From assembly GCA_026225945.1 (NCBI GenBank), contig JAMJFZ010001133.1:13034001-13098000 (forward strand): 64,000 nucleotides of DNA, read 5' to 3'. This stretch comes from Cricetomys ansorgei (Eukaryota > Chordata > Mammalia > Rodentia > Nesomyidae). The notes under the pieces are model-generated. The model was given only the letters and a program-made list of their open reading frames with translations, was not told the DNA's origin and did no database searches. Position 1 is the stretch's first letter. Every line of letters starts with the position of its first letter. Below, one piece after another: positions 1 through 12,532 of this stretch. The translations under genes were made by a program, and so were the position numbers.

Positions 1-954
1 CTCAGTGCCCGGAGCCTCCACGCAGCTTCTCCCGCCCCTGCCCCAGACCCTCGCCCACTCAGACTGTCACCCCCAGCTTTCCTCCTGGGCATCCAGGCTC
101 TGCAGTCCTGAGCTCTGTGTGCAATGTGCTGCAGCTGGGAAGATAGCAGTGGACCCAGAAGACTAGGGACGATGGGTGAGCAAGAGACAGGCCCAGATCT
201 TTCGGCCAGGGGTCGTTTTGTCCCAGAATCAAGCACCTTAGCATTTTCTCAGCCATTTTTCTGAAAATAAAGAAATGTTGCAGACCCTTGCTGATATCGT
301 ATAAGACAGCAAATTTGCCAACTGAACCTGCCATTTAGTTTGGAAGGAGCCTACCACTTATTCAGTAAACGGAGATTTTGAAAAGCTTCCTTGGTATTGA
401 GAATAGGTGGCTAGACAGTTGGCCAGGAAGGCCTGTGTCACCTTGCCTTGTGTGTACATGCACCATCTAGGAATGGTATAGAGATGTCTATACCACTATA
501 GTGGACTTTACTGGTGTGTGTCTGGGTGAGTCAGGCACCCTCTCTTAATGTCTTCTTTCAAGGCTTGGAACAGATCTGAATTCTGTTGGTACAATTCCGG
601 GTTGAGGCCGCCTTTCTTTGAATCTGTTGCACAGGTTTAGTTAAGTCATGCGTGATGAGCCTGTGTGGACTGTATTAGATTCTACTGTCTTGAAGTGATA
701 GAGGTACCCTTTATTTTACTGCATGCATGTTGCACTTGGTGTGTAATGTGTTGGATTTTGAAGCTCATCTTATTTTCCACCCATCTGCTGGCATTCTTTC
801 TCTTCACCCCGACCCACTTTTTAAAATCGTTTAAAACAAATCCAAATAACATTTCATCTCTAAATCATCTGCATTTATTTCTCTCTTTAAAAAACTATTG
901 CAATAAGGTAATTCCAACTGTTCTTTAAAACCTAACTATTCACAGGACAGTGAC

Positions 955-1080
955 TGCACTCACCTTCAATCCAGCAGAGGCAAGTGGTTCTCTGAGTTCG
1001 AGGTCAGCCTGCTCTACGGAGTGAGTTCTAGGACAGGCATGACTACACACAGAGATCCTGTCCCAAAAAACAAAGAGAAA
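955..1080 (+). repeat. B1 SINE fragment
   Basis: Contains GAGTTCGAGGTCAGCCTG, CTCTACGGAGTGAGTTC and a GATCCTGTCCCAAAAAAC tail, the middle and 3′ part of B1. The 5′ Pol III box A region is missing. Confidence 0.7.
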
Positions 1081-1700
1081 AACCTAACTATTATTTCTGT
1101 GTTTCAAAATACCCTGTCAGTTTAAATGTTCTGAGTTTGCCAGTGTGGATTTCACAGATTGCTTCCCTGAGTGTCTTTAACTTTGCCCTCCAAATTTCTT
1201 GTAGGATCTGAAGATGTAGTTAAATGGTTGTGTGAGTCTTTTTGAGACTGTTTTTTTTGTTTGTTTGTCTTTTGTTTTCATGAGAATGCCTCAGACACCC
1301 AGTCACCTGAAAGGCCTTTTACATATTGAAGCTCAAGTTTTTTAAGATCCTGAAACGTTTCCCTAGTGTCTTAAAAAGGTGACCAGTTTCTCATTTTATT
1401 TTCATATTAACTGCAGATGTAAATGTTTCTGTTTTCATCCATTATAGTGATGAGTCTTTTGACACTGTGAGTCCTTCCACACGTGCTTGGAAAGCATCTT
1501 CAAGTAACCCAGCTGTCACTTTGCATGCAGCCCTCTGTAGTCACACATAGATTTTGCTTTCTGTATATACGACATGCTGTGTTGTCACACACCTTTCCAC
1601 CCCAGGTCCAGGTGAATATTTTTCTTAGGAGCATCGATTGCTCTCCTTGGAAAACAATTCAGAAGTCACAATCTGAACAACAGAGCACACAGCCAAACTA

Positions 1701-1900
1701 ATTTTTTTTAGAGATTTTATTTTTGTTAACTGTGCATAAATGTGTGTACACGCACATGAGTGCGTGAGAACCGGAGACATTGGGTACCACAGAGCTGTAC
1801 TTAGAAGCAATTAGTTGTGAGCCGTCACGTGGGTGCTGGGAACTGAACTGGGTCCTGCAAGAGCAGCCAGTGCTCTCAACCACTGAGCCCTCACAGGAGG
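1701..1900 (-). repeat. B2/B3 SINE, antisense
   Basis: Reads TTTTAGAGATTTTATTTT first, then GTGGGTGCTGGGAACTGAAC and GCTCTCAACCACTGAGCC, the reverse complement of a B2/B3 head with its A-rich tail on the left. Confidence 0.8.
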
Positions 1901-2114
1901 ACTTTTTAACTACCAGTGTGGCTGCTGTCCATGTGCTCACACTCGTCAGCACACACACAGTAGCATGCTAGAAATAGTCATCACAGAACAATTGAGTAGA
2001 GCTACAAGTGTATACCTTATTTTGAAACAAAGTTCAGTGAAAACGGTGCCATAAATTATGGCTCGTTTCCAAAACCAGCTTCCCAAGTGCATGTAAAAGG
2101 CACCCAGGAGTTTG

Positions 2115-2342
2115 TTTCTTAATACTTATTTTTATCTTTTATGAGTGCTTCGCCTGAATGTATGAATGTGCAATGTGTGCATGCCCATGTCCTCAGTGGC
2201 CAGAAAAAGGTGCCGATCCCTTAGAACTGGAGTCAAGGATGGTTGTAAGCAGCCATGTGGGGTGCTGGGAACCACCACACCTGGGTTTCTTTCGAGAATA
2301 GCCAGTGATCTTAAGCTGGGCTGAGCCAGCTCTCTAGCCCCA
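2115..2342 (-). repeat. B2/B3 SINE, antisense, diverged
   Basis: Same order of marks as the copy at 1701 (A-rich tail complement, GGCCAGAAAAAGG, GGTGCTGGGAACCACC, CTCTCTAGCCCC), with more substitutions. Confidence 0.7.
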
Positions 2343-2813
2343 GGAGCCTAATTCAAATCAAGTATCAGAATAGATTCTTAAGCACCATGGCCCCTGCTGT
2401 GGGGCTCCAAGGAACCTTTCCTTCATAGGCTGAATCAGTTTGGTCCTTCCATGTTACAGTGTTATTATAGCTGCCATATGGATTTGTCCTTTCACATGCT
2501 CTAGGCAGGAAATGGTGCCTCACTGTCCATCTAGAACTAGACTGGACTTCCTATATTGACTCTTGAACCTGGCATAGCAGAGGCCCAAGGAATAAGAGGT
2601 GGCATTTAGCACATTACTAATGGGGACAAGGACAGTCTTCAGTTCATAAGGAGCTGATGGGGAGAGGGAGCAGCTGCCATGTTACAATAGAATCACCTCC
2701 AGACACTTAAAAGAGTCCAACCTGACCTGAGACTGCATATCCCGCAAAGGATGTTTTAGAACAATAAATATTAAAAGAGATCAGTGTAACCCGATTTTCA
2801 TGTCTGCCTTTAG

Positions 2814-2985
2814 GTTTCTGTTGTGGCATTTATAACTGCTACAAAAATGCCACCATGTCACCAACATGAAGAAGAGAAATTCTTCCTCAATGCCAAAGGC
2901 CAGAAGGAAACTTTACCCAGCATCTGGGACTCACCTACCAAACAGCTGTCTGTTGTTGTGCCTTCCTACAATGAAGAAAAACGGT
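2814..2985 (+). CDS. ALG5: ALG5 exon 2 (residues 23-79)
   Basis: Acceptor ...CTTTAG before 2814, donor GTAAGT after 2985. It starts in phase 0 with GTT TCT GTT GTG GCA (VSVVA), the cytosolic end of the signal-anchor helix. It then encodes the juxtamembrane stretch HEEEKFFLNAKGQKE and the start of the GT2 fold, VVVPSYNEE. The exon ends CGG T, so Leu80 is split across the junction. Intron 2 that follows (2986-3295, 310 bases) is short and shows no recognisable repeat. Confidence 0.95.
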
Positions 2986-3674
2986 GTAAGTTCTACTTGA
3001 GTTTGTTTGTTGACGGGTCATTTGGGAAGAAAGGAAGCGTGCAGCGTTTGCACTCACTGAGTGGGGTTACCTAGTTGGCAGCTGGGATTGGAAAGAGGGG
3101 AAAGTGAGATGGAAGTACTGGAGTTCTCTAGAGAGGTAATACGGTGAGAGCAAGAGACATTCCGAGTGTGGATGGCCTGAGTGGCGTCCCAGAGGGGCTT
3201 GGTAGTGATGGGCGCGTTCTCCCTGCGTGCGTGGTGTGCTGGGGCTAGCTAACTCGTTTTCAAAAGCAGTCTGTAAAATATTTTTCCCCCTTTAGTGCCT
3301 GTGATGATGGATGAAGCCCTGAACTACCTAGAAAAGAGACAGGTATCACACTTCTCTTTCAATATCACGTCTCCAGTGAGAACTAAAGTGGGTCGTCACC
3401 CCAGCCCAAGCTGGGGTGCATGTGGTAGACAGTGCTCATCCCCAGTGCCACCGGTGGCTCAGCCTGCTGCTGGCGGTCAGTAAGAAGCCTACCGTGCAGC
3501 ACTCCACCTCCAGAGGCAAACCAGGAAGCTGACATTCCTCTCATGTACTCTCCTCCAGCTTGTCATTCTCTCTTGCATGGTGATATGTTATGGATTACAG
3601 GCCAGTGAATGTGTGCAGACTTACTTCTGTGATGTCTTTTAAAAGAGGTGTATATGTGTTTGTATATTCATAGG

Positions 3675-3708
<34 letters not shown>

Positions 3709-6700
3709 ATTGGAGTCTGAAGAGCTTCATTTCTCAAATGAATTCACATTGATTAAGTCATACACAATTACATACTTAAAAAAACTTACAGTTATAAACT
3801 AACTGTACAAAGTAAAATAATCGTAGTACCGCGTTTCCTCAGGAACAGTTGACATTATTGGCCTTAATTCCATCTAAACATACGTGCAGGTGCTCAGACA
3901 TGCTAGGTGGGCACACTACAGGAGCTGCATAGCCAGCCCTAAAAGATGGGTATTTTTTAAATGCTTGCACCTTTTATACTCAGAGAAGCACAGTAATTTG
4001 CACCTCCTTCTGGAGTCATCTTGGGACAGTTAAAGATGAAGTGAGCTTTAATAGCTGGGTCTCTTTCTGTCCCTCTGTCTAGAACGTTTCTTATTTCGGT
4101 TTACTTTGCTTTGGGTTTTAAGAAAGATTTCTTGACAGCAAGGGACTATTACAGACTCAGAACTTAAGTTTTAAGTAAAGCGGAAGTGCACTGGGCTGTC
4201 CTGTAAGGCTGAGGAGTGGTGCAGCCAGGCGGAGACTTCCTCAGACCTCACACCTCTCAGACCTCTTTCTCATGCACGTCTCTCCTTTCTGGCTTGCCTT
4301 CAGCGTCACAGGCGCACACTGCTTCCACCAGCTGCCGGGAGGAACGCGGAGCTCTTGGGCAGTGTTGTTGCAGCCCCAGCTCCTACCCATTAGCTATCCT
4401 GCTCCTTCTTAGCCTTTTCATTTCGTGTGGTTTGTGCACTGCTGTTTGTATCTGTCCCTAGCAACACTGGAACACCTGTCGCTTAAATTACCACTTAGCA
4501 GCAGGTGAAGGCGCTTGCTGTGCGAGCCGGATAACCTGCGTTCAGTTCCCTAAAGCCCACAGTGGAAGGAGAGAGCCAACTCCTGCAAGTTGTCCTCTGA
4601 CCTCCATGTGTGCACACACATGCATGTGTGTGCGCGCACATACACACACAAAAACAATCATAATAAACTTAAGCAAAAAATGCTTTTTAAATTACAGCAT
4701 TAGAGGCTGGCAAAGTGACCCACTGGGTAAAGGCTTCTGCTGCCAAGCCTGACCATCTGAGTTTGATCCCTGTGACCCACACGGTGGGAAGAGAGAACTG
4801 ACCCCCCACAAGTTATAAAATTTAAAATACTGTTACAGCTTTATTAATCCCTATCATAATTTTGCCTAATTGTGATTGGTCATTTTTGCTTCTTGCAGAA
4901 ACACGACCCCACATTCACTTACGAGGTAATCGTAGTTGACGATGGCAGCGAGGACCAGACCTCAAAGGTAAAATAGTGTGCTTTCAGAATGGCGTGTTGG
5001 TAGAAAGCTGGAGTCATTTAGTGCATGCGGCTTACTTCCACCTGCTGGAGGAACCCAGTCATAGACAGTGTTCAAGGTCCGGCCCAGAGAATGGTGCCCC
5101 CCACAGTGGGCTGCGTCTTCCAGTGTCAGTTAACAGTCAAGACAAGGCCAACCTGACCTACACAATTCCCCCATTAAGACTCTAGTCTCGAGGAAGGTGG
5201 GCTGCAGTGGTGATATCTGCACCCAAGTGAAAAAACCGAGTCTACGTGACTCGTGGAATGTGAGTTACTGTGCACCTTTCTGTCATATTGTCCCTGTGTG
5301 TCTTAACCGGCTGATGGTAATTGTACATGTTTATGGAGCACAATTTGGCGTTTCAGTTCTGATCACTTCCGCATACCTCATATCTGTGACCTCAGTTCTC
5401 CAAGCTAACTGTTTTCTGACGTTTATATCATCAACAGGTTGCTTTAAAGTACTGCCAGAAATACGGGAGTGACAAAGTACGAGTAATAACACTGGTGCAG
5501 AATCGTGGGAAAGGCGGAGCTGTTAAGACGGTAATAATTCACATTTGTGCTTAAAATACAAAGGTATTTTAATAACCTCTTTTCCAGCCTATAATGCCAC
5601 CTATCAAATAGCAGTATTTCAAGTTATCACCAACCTGAATAACTATATATTTGATTCAGACTGTCTATAATATGCAAGATGATTCAAAGTGTTTTGTGTT
5701 GTCTTTGCTGTGGCTAAAGAGACTATATACTCCTGTTTGTTGATCTTTCCTGTGTGAAGGCACCACATAACCCGATAGCATGAACTCAGGTGACGCCTGC
5801 CTGGGTCTGCTGATGGGATGTGCTGGGTAACAGGAAAGATGAGCACGAATAGAGTGAAAGTGGATAGACTGGGGAGAGGCTCAGGTGGGGTGCCTACAAG
5901 GCCTAAGCCAGAGTAGGTGGCTTTGGCTAAGGCCTGTCAGATAGAAATGGAGTTAAACTAGCCAGCGCTGATGGTAGCGTACCTTTAATCCCAGCACTTG
6001 GGAGGCAGAGGCAAGTGGCTTTCTTAAGTTTGAGGCCAGCCTGGTCTACAGAATGAGTTCTAGGATAGCCAGAGTTATAACAGAGAAACCCTGTCTCGAA
6101 AAACTAAAAATTAAATTAAATTTAAAAAGAAATTGAATTAAACTGAAAAAGGGACCCAAAAATAAATAAATAAATAAATATGAGGAAGGAAGCAAGGAAG
6201 AAAGAATGCATGTACAAGTGAAAGAAAATCCAGATAATATTCCAAAGGACTTAGTGGTTTATCTTTTTCCTGTAAGAAGCAGCCAATAGGCAGGCAGTAT
6301 CAGACTCTCCTTAGCTTTCCCCAGAGGCCCTGACTCACCTTTCACTCCTTTTCCTTGTGAATACAAAGTGACTCCCAGAGCATTTCCCATTATCTCCACA
6401 TTCCATACAGAGTCGGGAGAGGTGGCTGCCAGCTACTTTGCCCCTATGAAGCACTTTTCCTGGTAACTCGTACATCTCCTGGTCCAGGAAAATGTCATAA
6501 GGCCATCCCAATTCCTGGGGAGAATGAGGACGTTTTCTTTATTTTTGGTTTTTCTTTTTTTCTTCCTCATTTTATTATTGTTGTTTATGTAGGGTCTTCC
6601 TTTGAAACTCAACTTGGCCTTGAACTCGGAGCAATCCTTCTGCCTCAGCCTTCCAAGGGCTGAGATTACAAGTTCATGTCACCATACCTACTGAGAATTT

Positions 6701-9700
6701 TTACTTTAGTTTTAACATTTTCATTCTTGACAAAATCAGGATTCCTTCTGAAAGAAGGAAGCCTTGAGATGTGAAGTTCTTGGGTAGGTAGGTAGGTGAC
6801 TAGAGGTGTCCACCATGGGACTATGAGTGTGTGTGAGTTCAGATTATTGGACTTTGGGCCAGAGTGCTTTTATTTATCTATTTGTTTTTGCTATTTACTA
6901 TCTTTTTCTGTTTTGTTTTGTTTGTGTTTTATTGTGTTTTTTTTTTTTTCCGGGGGTGTGTGTCAAGGTTTCTCTGTTGTAACTCTGGCTGTCCTGGAAC
7001 TCACTCTGTAGACCAGGATGGCCTCAACTTCACAGAGATCCTCCTGCCTCTGCTTCCTGAGTCCTGGAATTAAAGGCATGTACCCACCACCCAGCCCTAT
7101 TTTTGTTAATTAAATAAAACATTTAACCTGAGAAATGGCCCAGCAGTTAAGAGTGTTGACTGTTCTTACAGAGGACCGAGGTTTGGTTCCCAGCACCCAC
7201 AAAGTGGGTGGCTCACAACCGTCTTGAATTCCAGGGGATCCAGTGCCTTCTTCTGACCTCTGCGGGCACTGTATGTACATGGTGCATCTGTATACATGCA
7301 AGCAAAACCCTCGTACACATAAAGTAAAACTAAATCTTTCTAAAAATCAGTAGCATGTATCGTGGAAACTAATGTGTTCCCTTGGACATCTTCCTACATG
7401 GAGATGATGTGCTGTGCTCTCACGCCATCTTCACACTGTCCCCCGAGCACCGTTAGACTTGAGTATTACCCAGTGTAGTGCTGTATGAGGTTCGGTTTGT
7501 TTTCACTGTGGGGTGACTAGACAGAAAAGGGGAGGCTACATGGGAGATGCCACTAGTCAGTCGAGGTGGGTCTGATGGGAGACGGAGTCACACCCCAAAG
7601 GGGCCAGCTCTCAAGTTCTGGGCACGTGTAGACAAGTCACATGCGCAGTCAGCACCGAGTGCTGTCACGGCTGCTGCGTCACTCGGGCACACCGCAGAAA
7701 TTAAGAGTTGGTAAGCAGGTAATTTCCTTGTAAAATGTGCACAGTATAGTGATGGTTTACACTAGCAACCAAAACTGATTTTTACCAAGTGTCAGAAGCC
7801 CCAGTGGACAGTAATAAGTGTTGGACCTGAAGTCAGTGACACCGCCTCTGTCCTGCTCAGCACCTAATACTTAGGCACCCTAATAAAGAAACCTAACATT
7901 TTACAGTGCGCTTCATAGGAATATGACGCTTCAGACTCAAAATCCTCCTGCTTCTGCCTCCTGAATAGAGGATTGCAGAATGCACAGAACCAAAGCCAGA
8001 TCATGTGTTACTTCTGCTCACTTTTCCTGATGATAGGTTCTTTCACGTGTTGGTCAAGTTGCCTCTGGAGTCCGGTGAGCGCGTGACTGCACTAACATGG
8101 GGCACATTGCACGGTGTGATGAGCATCCGGCTTTCCGTTGTTAGTGCTATGGACTGCCTTTCTTCAAGTTGATTCTATTAAGAACTTGATCGTTTCCAAG
8201 GCAGCAGGAGGAGGAGTGTGAAGCTTTGTGCTACAGTGAAATGGACAGTAGACACACGTGGGGACATCCTGTTCATGCAGCAGTGAACTCTGCCTTCCTT
8301 CTGCCATACTGTACCTAATACTTCACTCTTGGGTATCTTGAGTTTGAACATAATTCTAAGCAACTTTCTTGGTCCTGGAATTTTTGAATACAGGGTGTGT
8401 TCAGTTCTCGGGGAGAGAAGATCCTTATGGCAGACGCTGATGGAGCCACTAAGTTTCCAGATGTTGAGAAATTAGAAAAAGGGCTGAATGATCTACAGCC
8501 ATGGCCTGTGAGTATACGGACACACTGTGAGCGATGGTCAGTCAGGAGCACGGCGCTCAAAATCAAAAGCCCAGAATTTGCCTCAAGCTCAACTTTCTTC
8601 CTTTTTGTTCAGACAGGGTCTCACTCTGTAGAGCAGGCTAGCCTTGAACTCACAGAGATACACCAGCCTCTGTCTCCCCAGTGCGGGGATTAAGGGTGTG
8701 TGGCACCACACCCAGTAGAGTCCTCTTAAGAAGTATGACTAGCGGTCTGTAAGTCATGTATATTCTGAACCCCTCAACGAGCTTTACAAATATTATAATG
8801 TTGTTTTTTCAGAGTGTTTCTAAAGGCGAGACATTTACATTGAAAATAGATGTATTTATATGTGATACTTAAAGAGATTAACGGTGTTGCTTTTTTTCTC
8901 AGGATCAAATGGCCATCGCATGTGGGTCTCGAGCTCATTTAGAGAAAGAATCAATTGCTCAGGTGAGATTTTCCTGAACTGCAATAGACAGTAGCTTGTT
9001 AACTTTTAACCTCCTTTAACATACACATACATATCTAATAAGAAACAGGTTTCTATGTTTTCTCTGCCAAATGAGTTTTCCTTCAACTTCATTGAAATTT
9101 ATGAAAGATTAGCACATTTCAGAGTTGGTTTTGTTTTCACAGGATGGGAAGAGACATTCCCTTAGGATGTAAGCACTCTTAGAATTGTTTTTAAGACACA
9201 GAGAATATCATTCGATCAAGGCAGACTTTTCTGAACCATGCCTTTTAAAAAAAAAAAAAAAGGTTTATATTTTAAAAATTATATGAGTCTGTGTGTGTCT
9301 GTGTGTCTGTGGAGTGCGGGTACCTAAAGATACTAAAATAGAATGTGAGATCCCCTGGAGCTGGAGTTACAGGCAACTGTTAGCTGCCCCAAGTGGCACT
9401 GGGTCTGAACTCAGGTCCTAGGAAAGAGCAATGCATGCTCTTAAGCACTGAGTCACCCTCCAGACCAGTGTCTCCTTTTTAATGTGTCTGCCCTCAGTGT
9501 TTCTCGTACTGGCATCAGTGCCCCCCTGGAGCACTCCTGATCCAAACACCAAACTCCAAAGTCTTGAGGGCTTGCATGACGCCATGAAGGAAATGTGTCC
9601 CATGCACAGAGTTAAAACAGCCTTCGAGTATATCCACCTAAGGAGGAAATGAAACATGAATTGCACGTTTAGACTTTCCCTTTTCCTCCAACTGTCACCT

Positions 9701-11341
9701 GTGTGTGAGTGTGTGTGTGTCTGTGCGCACAAAGTATTCCAGAATCTGGAAAAAAAAGTACAAACTCTGAAACATTTCCTAATCTCAAGATTTTTGTTGT
9801 TATCAGTTCTATTTAGAGTATATTTTGAATTTTGTTCAGAGTTTAAATATTACTTGTTTCATTTTCATAAGGAAAACACTTAAGATTATCAGGCCTATGA
9901 CTGTTCCTTTTAGAAAGATACAAGTCCCCAAAGACTGGTGGTGGAGGCTGCTCTTTTGTAGATCATACTAAAAAAACCCAGAGCAACGTGAAAGAAAAAC
10001 ATTTCAGTGAGAAGTCCTCTGTGCCTGCTTAAAGTCGCAGTCAGGGTTTTTGACTTTAGAATGAAGATCTTAGTGTCAAGCCCAGTAGCCGTGATGTTCA
10101 CAGTGGTTCATCAGAGAGAGTAAAGAGTAACCAGGGTTCTCAGTATGTGGTCAGAATTACCTGGGGAGGGATTTTTAACGGACAGTTGTAGGCCAGCCCA
10201 TCAGGCTGCATCATACTCCAGGATGACACAGCGGTCTGCCTTTGCAGCAGGTCCCAGGTCACTTTCGTGCACGTTAATTCAAGAGCTATTAAATGATCGA
10301 ATGTCTCCCCTCCATGATTCTGAAATGAGGAACTGGAAGTATTTTATGTGGAAGGCACTGAGCAGGCAGATGTGAGCTTCCCAAAGATGAGGTTTCCCCA
10401 CCCCCACCTCCTTAGAGAGGTCCGAGCCATCTGCATCTGAATGTGATTGGTGATGACAGGTGAACCAGGGGGAGGGCTTTACAGTCTTTATTGACAGACT
10501 CTGATCTCCTTCCTGCCTGAACACCGGTGGAGTTGTGGTTGAGAGTAAAGCCTGAGGTTCATTAAGTTACTGAGTTCCTGCTACTCTCTGGCCAAGCACA
10601 TAGCTTACAACGTTGACATAAATCTCTTTTACTGTCCTAATAACTCTGTAGGGTAGGTGCCACTCCCTTCGGTAGCTGAGGAGACAGAGTTGCTGTAATT
10701 TACTTAAGGCCAGCTTGCTAACCAGCCTTGGAGCCAGCGCTCAAGTCTGCTCAGGGGCACCTTTTCTTTTGTCCTGTTGTCACCCTGTTTGATGAGGATT
10801 TAAAAACAAAAACCAGGGAATACAGTGCTGGCCCCTCAGGTCCTGACCTTGTGCTGTTGGACTCTGGCCCCAGGAATCAGTAACTTCTCCCATGCTGCTC
10901 TGCTCTCAAAACAGCATCCATACCGGAGGTGCAGCAGTCAGCAGCATGTCTAAGTGCCCATCTTCAGGTATCCCTTTTCAGTGTCTCCTGGAATGGAGAA
11001 ATTATTTCTTTTTGTCTCTGTTGTAGCGATCTTACTTCCGTACTCTTCTTATGTACGGGTTCCATTTCCTGGTGTGGTTCCTTTGTGTCAAAGGAGTCAG
11101 GGACACGCAGTGCGGGTTCAAATTACTAACCCGAGAAGCAGCAGCCCGGACCTTCTCGTCTCTGCACATTGAACGATGGTAGGTTTCTGACTAGAACATA
11201 TTACATTATGCCTTCCTCCCCAGCGGGCATCCAGATGGTGGGATACAGCTGCACTGTCTCGTGATGAACATCCAGATGGAGCCAGATTGACACATATGCT
11301 GTATGTTCACCTAAGCATAGGCAGTGTCAGCTGTGTGGCTA

Positions 11342-11399
<58 letters not shown>

Positions 11400-12487
11400 T
11401 GTTTCTTTAAGCCTCCTTTCTTCCTTCTCACTTCCTTTCCAGGGGTAGATCTCTCTCCTCAACCTGCTGTTTTGATTACCCAGCTCTCTCTCTTCAGTGG
11501 TCTTCAAACCTGGCTATTTCCATTTCTTTTCTCTCCTGTGTTCATCTTTCTTTAAACCCTGTTCATTGACTCTCCCCCTGTCTGTTAATTCCATTCACAG
11601 CCTTTTTTTTTTTTCCCCAAGACAGGGTTTCTCTGTTGTAACTCTGGCTGTCCTGGAACTCACTCTGTAGACCAGGCTGGCCTTGAACTCATAGAGATCT
11701 GCCTGCCTCTGCCTCCATAGTGTTGGGATTAAAGGCGTGTGCCACCACTGCCTGGCTCACGGCTTTTCTTACAAGAATGCCCTGTAGTCACTGTCTTCAT
11801 CTTTCCCCCACATGTATTTGTCACTCCTGCCTCCGAGCTAGCTCTGGCACTGACTCACCCCTGCCTGTGTACACCACAGCCTATTGGTTTTTCTCCTCCT
11901 CCACCACCTCCATGTAGCACCAGGGATCTCTCATCACACTCATGTCTCTGCTTCGGATCCTGCAGTGGTTTCCCAGGACCCCAGATCTGCACTGTTACAC
12001 TGTCCGTCACACCTAGAGTTCTTCCTCCTTTGGGTCATTACTTAAGTCTCGTTTCTCTCCTTCAAGCATGTATTCTTAAGGGGCTGGAAATGTCACTTAG
12101 TTGAAAGAGTTCTTGCATGCAGTAGGCTGTGGACTTGGTCTTTAGCTCTAGCAGGGGAAGAAAGCTCTAGAAGAGAAGGATTCCCTCCTGACCTGACTTA
12201 CTAATCTACTCTACTACAAACTGCCTGGCACATAGTCAGTGCCCAGGAAATACTGATGAAATGACCCTAGCTGAGTGTTAGTCACAAGTTCTGTGTAACT
12301 TGTTCCTGATGGGTAGGTATCTGCATAATTATCTAATGTATGTCCATGTTTGATGCATCTGTTTCTGAAGATCTATTACCGTCCCTAAAATAGATTTCAT
12401 GTAAACTCCAAAATACTATCTTAAACTGTAGCTTCAAAATTAAAATTATCATGTGTGTGTGTGTGTGTGTGTGTATGTGTGTATGTG

Positions 12488-12532
<45 letters not shown>

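Larger units (their letters stand above)
1..2813 (+). other. ALG5 intron 1 (3′ part)
   Basis: The first ~120 bases are GC-rich and may be the edge of the ALG5 promoter CpG island, but no ATG followed by a hydrophobic anchor reading is present, so exon 1 is inferred to lie left of the window. The rest holds a B1 fragment (about 955-1080) and two antisense B2/B3-type SINEs (about 1701-1900 and 2115-2342). About 1085-1700 and 2343-2813 show nothing I recognise. Confidence 0.6.
3343..4898 (+). other. ALG5 intron 3 with (TG)n and two sense SINEs
   Basis: Holds a pure (GT)15 tract at 3677-3706 and two B3-like SINEs in sense orientation at about 4498-4690 and 4703-4830. About 3710-4490 shows no recognised element. 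Confidence 0.7.
5531..8393 (+). other. ALG5 intron 5
   Basis: 2.86 kb. Contains a sense B1 (about 5961-6120), antisense B1-like pieces (about 6570-6690 and 6937-7097), a sense B2 (about 7127-7345) and a short B1-like scrap near 7925-7985. About 5535-5960 and 7345-7920 are without recognised features. Confidence 0.7.
8963..11026 (+). other. ALG5 intron 7
   Basis: 2.06 kb. Contains an antisense B3-type SINE (about 9262-9467), a short GT tract near 9702-9720 and an antisense MIR-like piece (about 10565-10750). About 9720-10560 shows nothing recognised. Confidence 0.65.

Noticed and set aside
1..130. ALG5 exon 1 at the left edge
   Set aside because: GC-rich, but contains no ATG followed by a hydrophobic anchor of about 22 residues and no suitable phase-0 donor, so exon 1 must lie further left.
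11344..11397. Perfect hairpin potential as a microRNA precursor
   Set aside because: It is a pure AT dinucleotide repeat; the same applies to 60395-60449.
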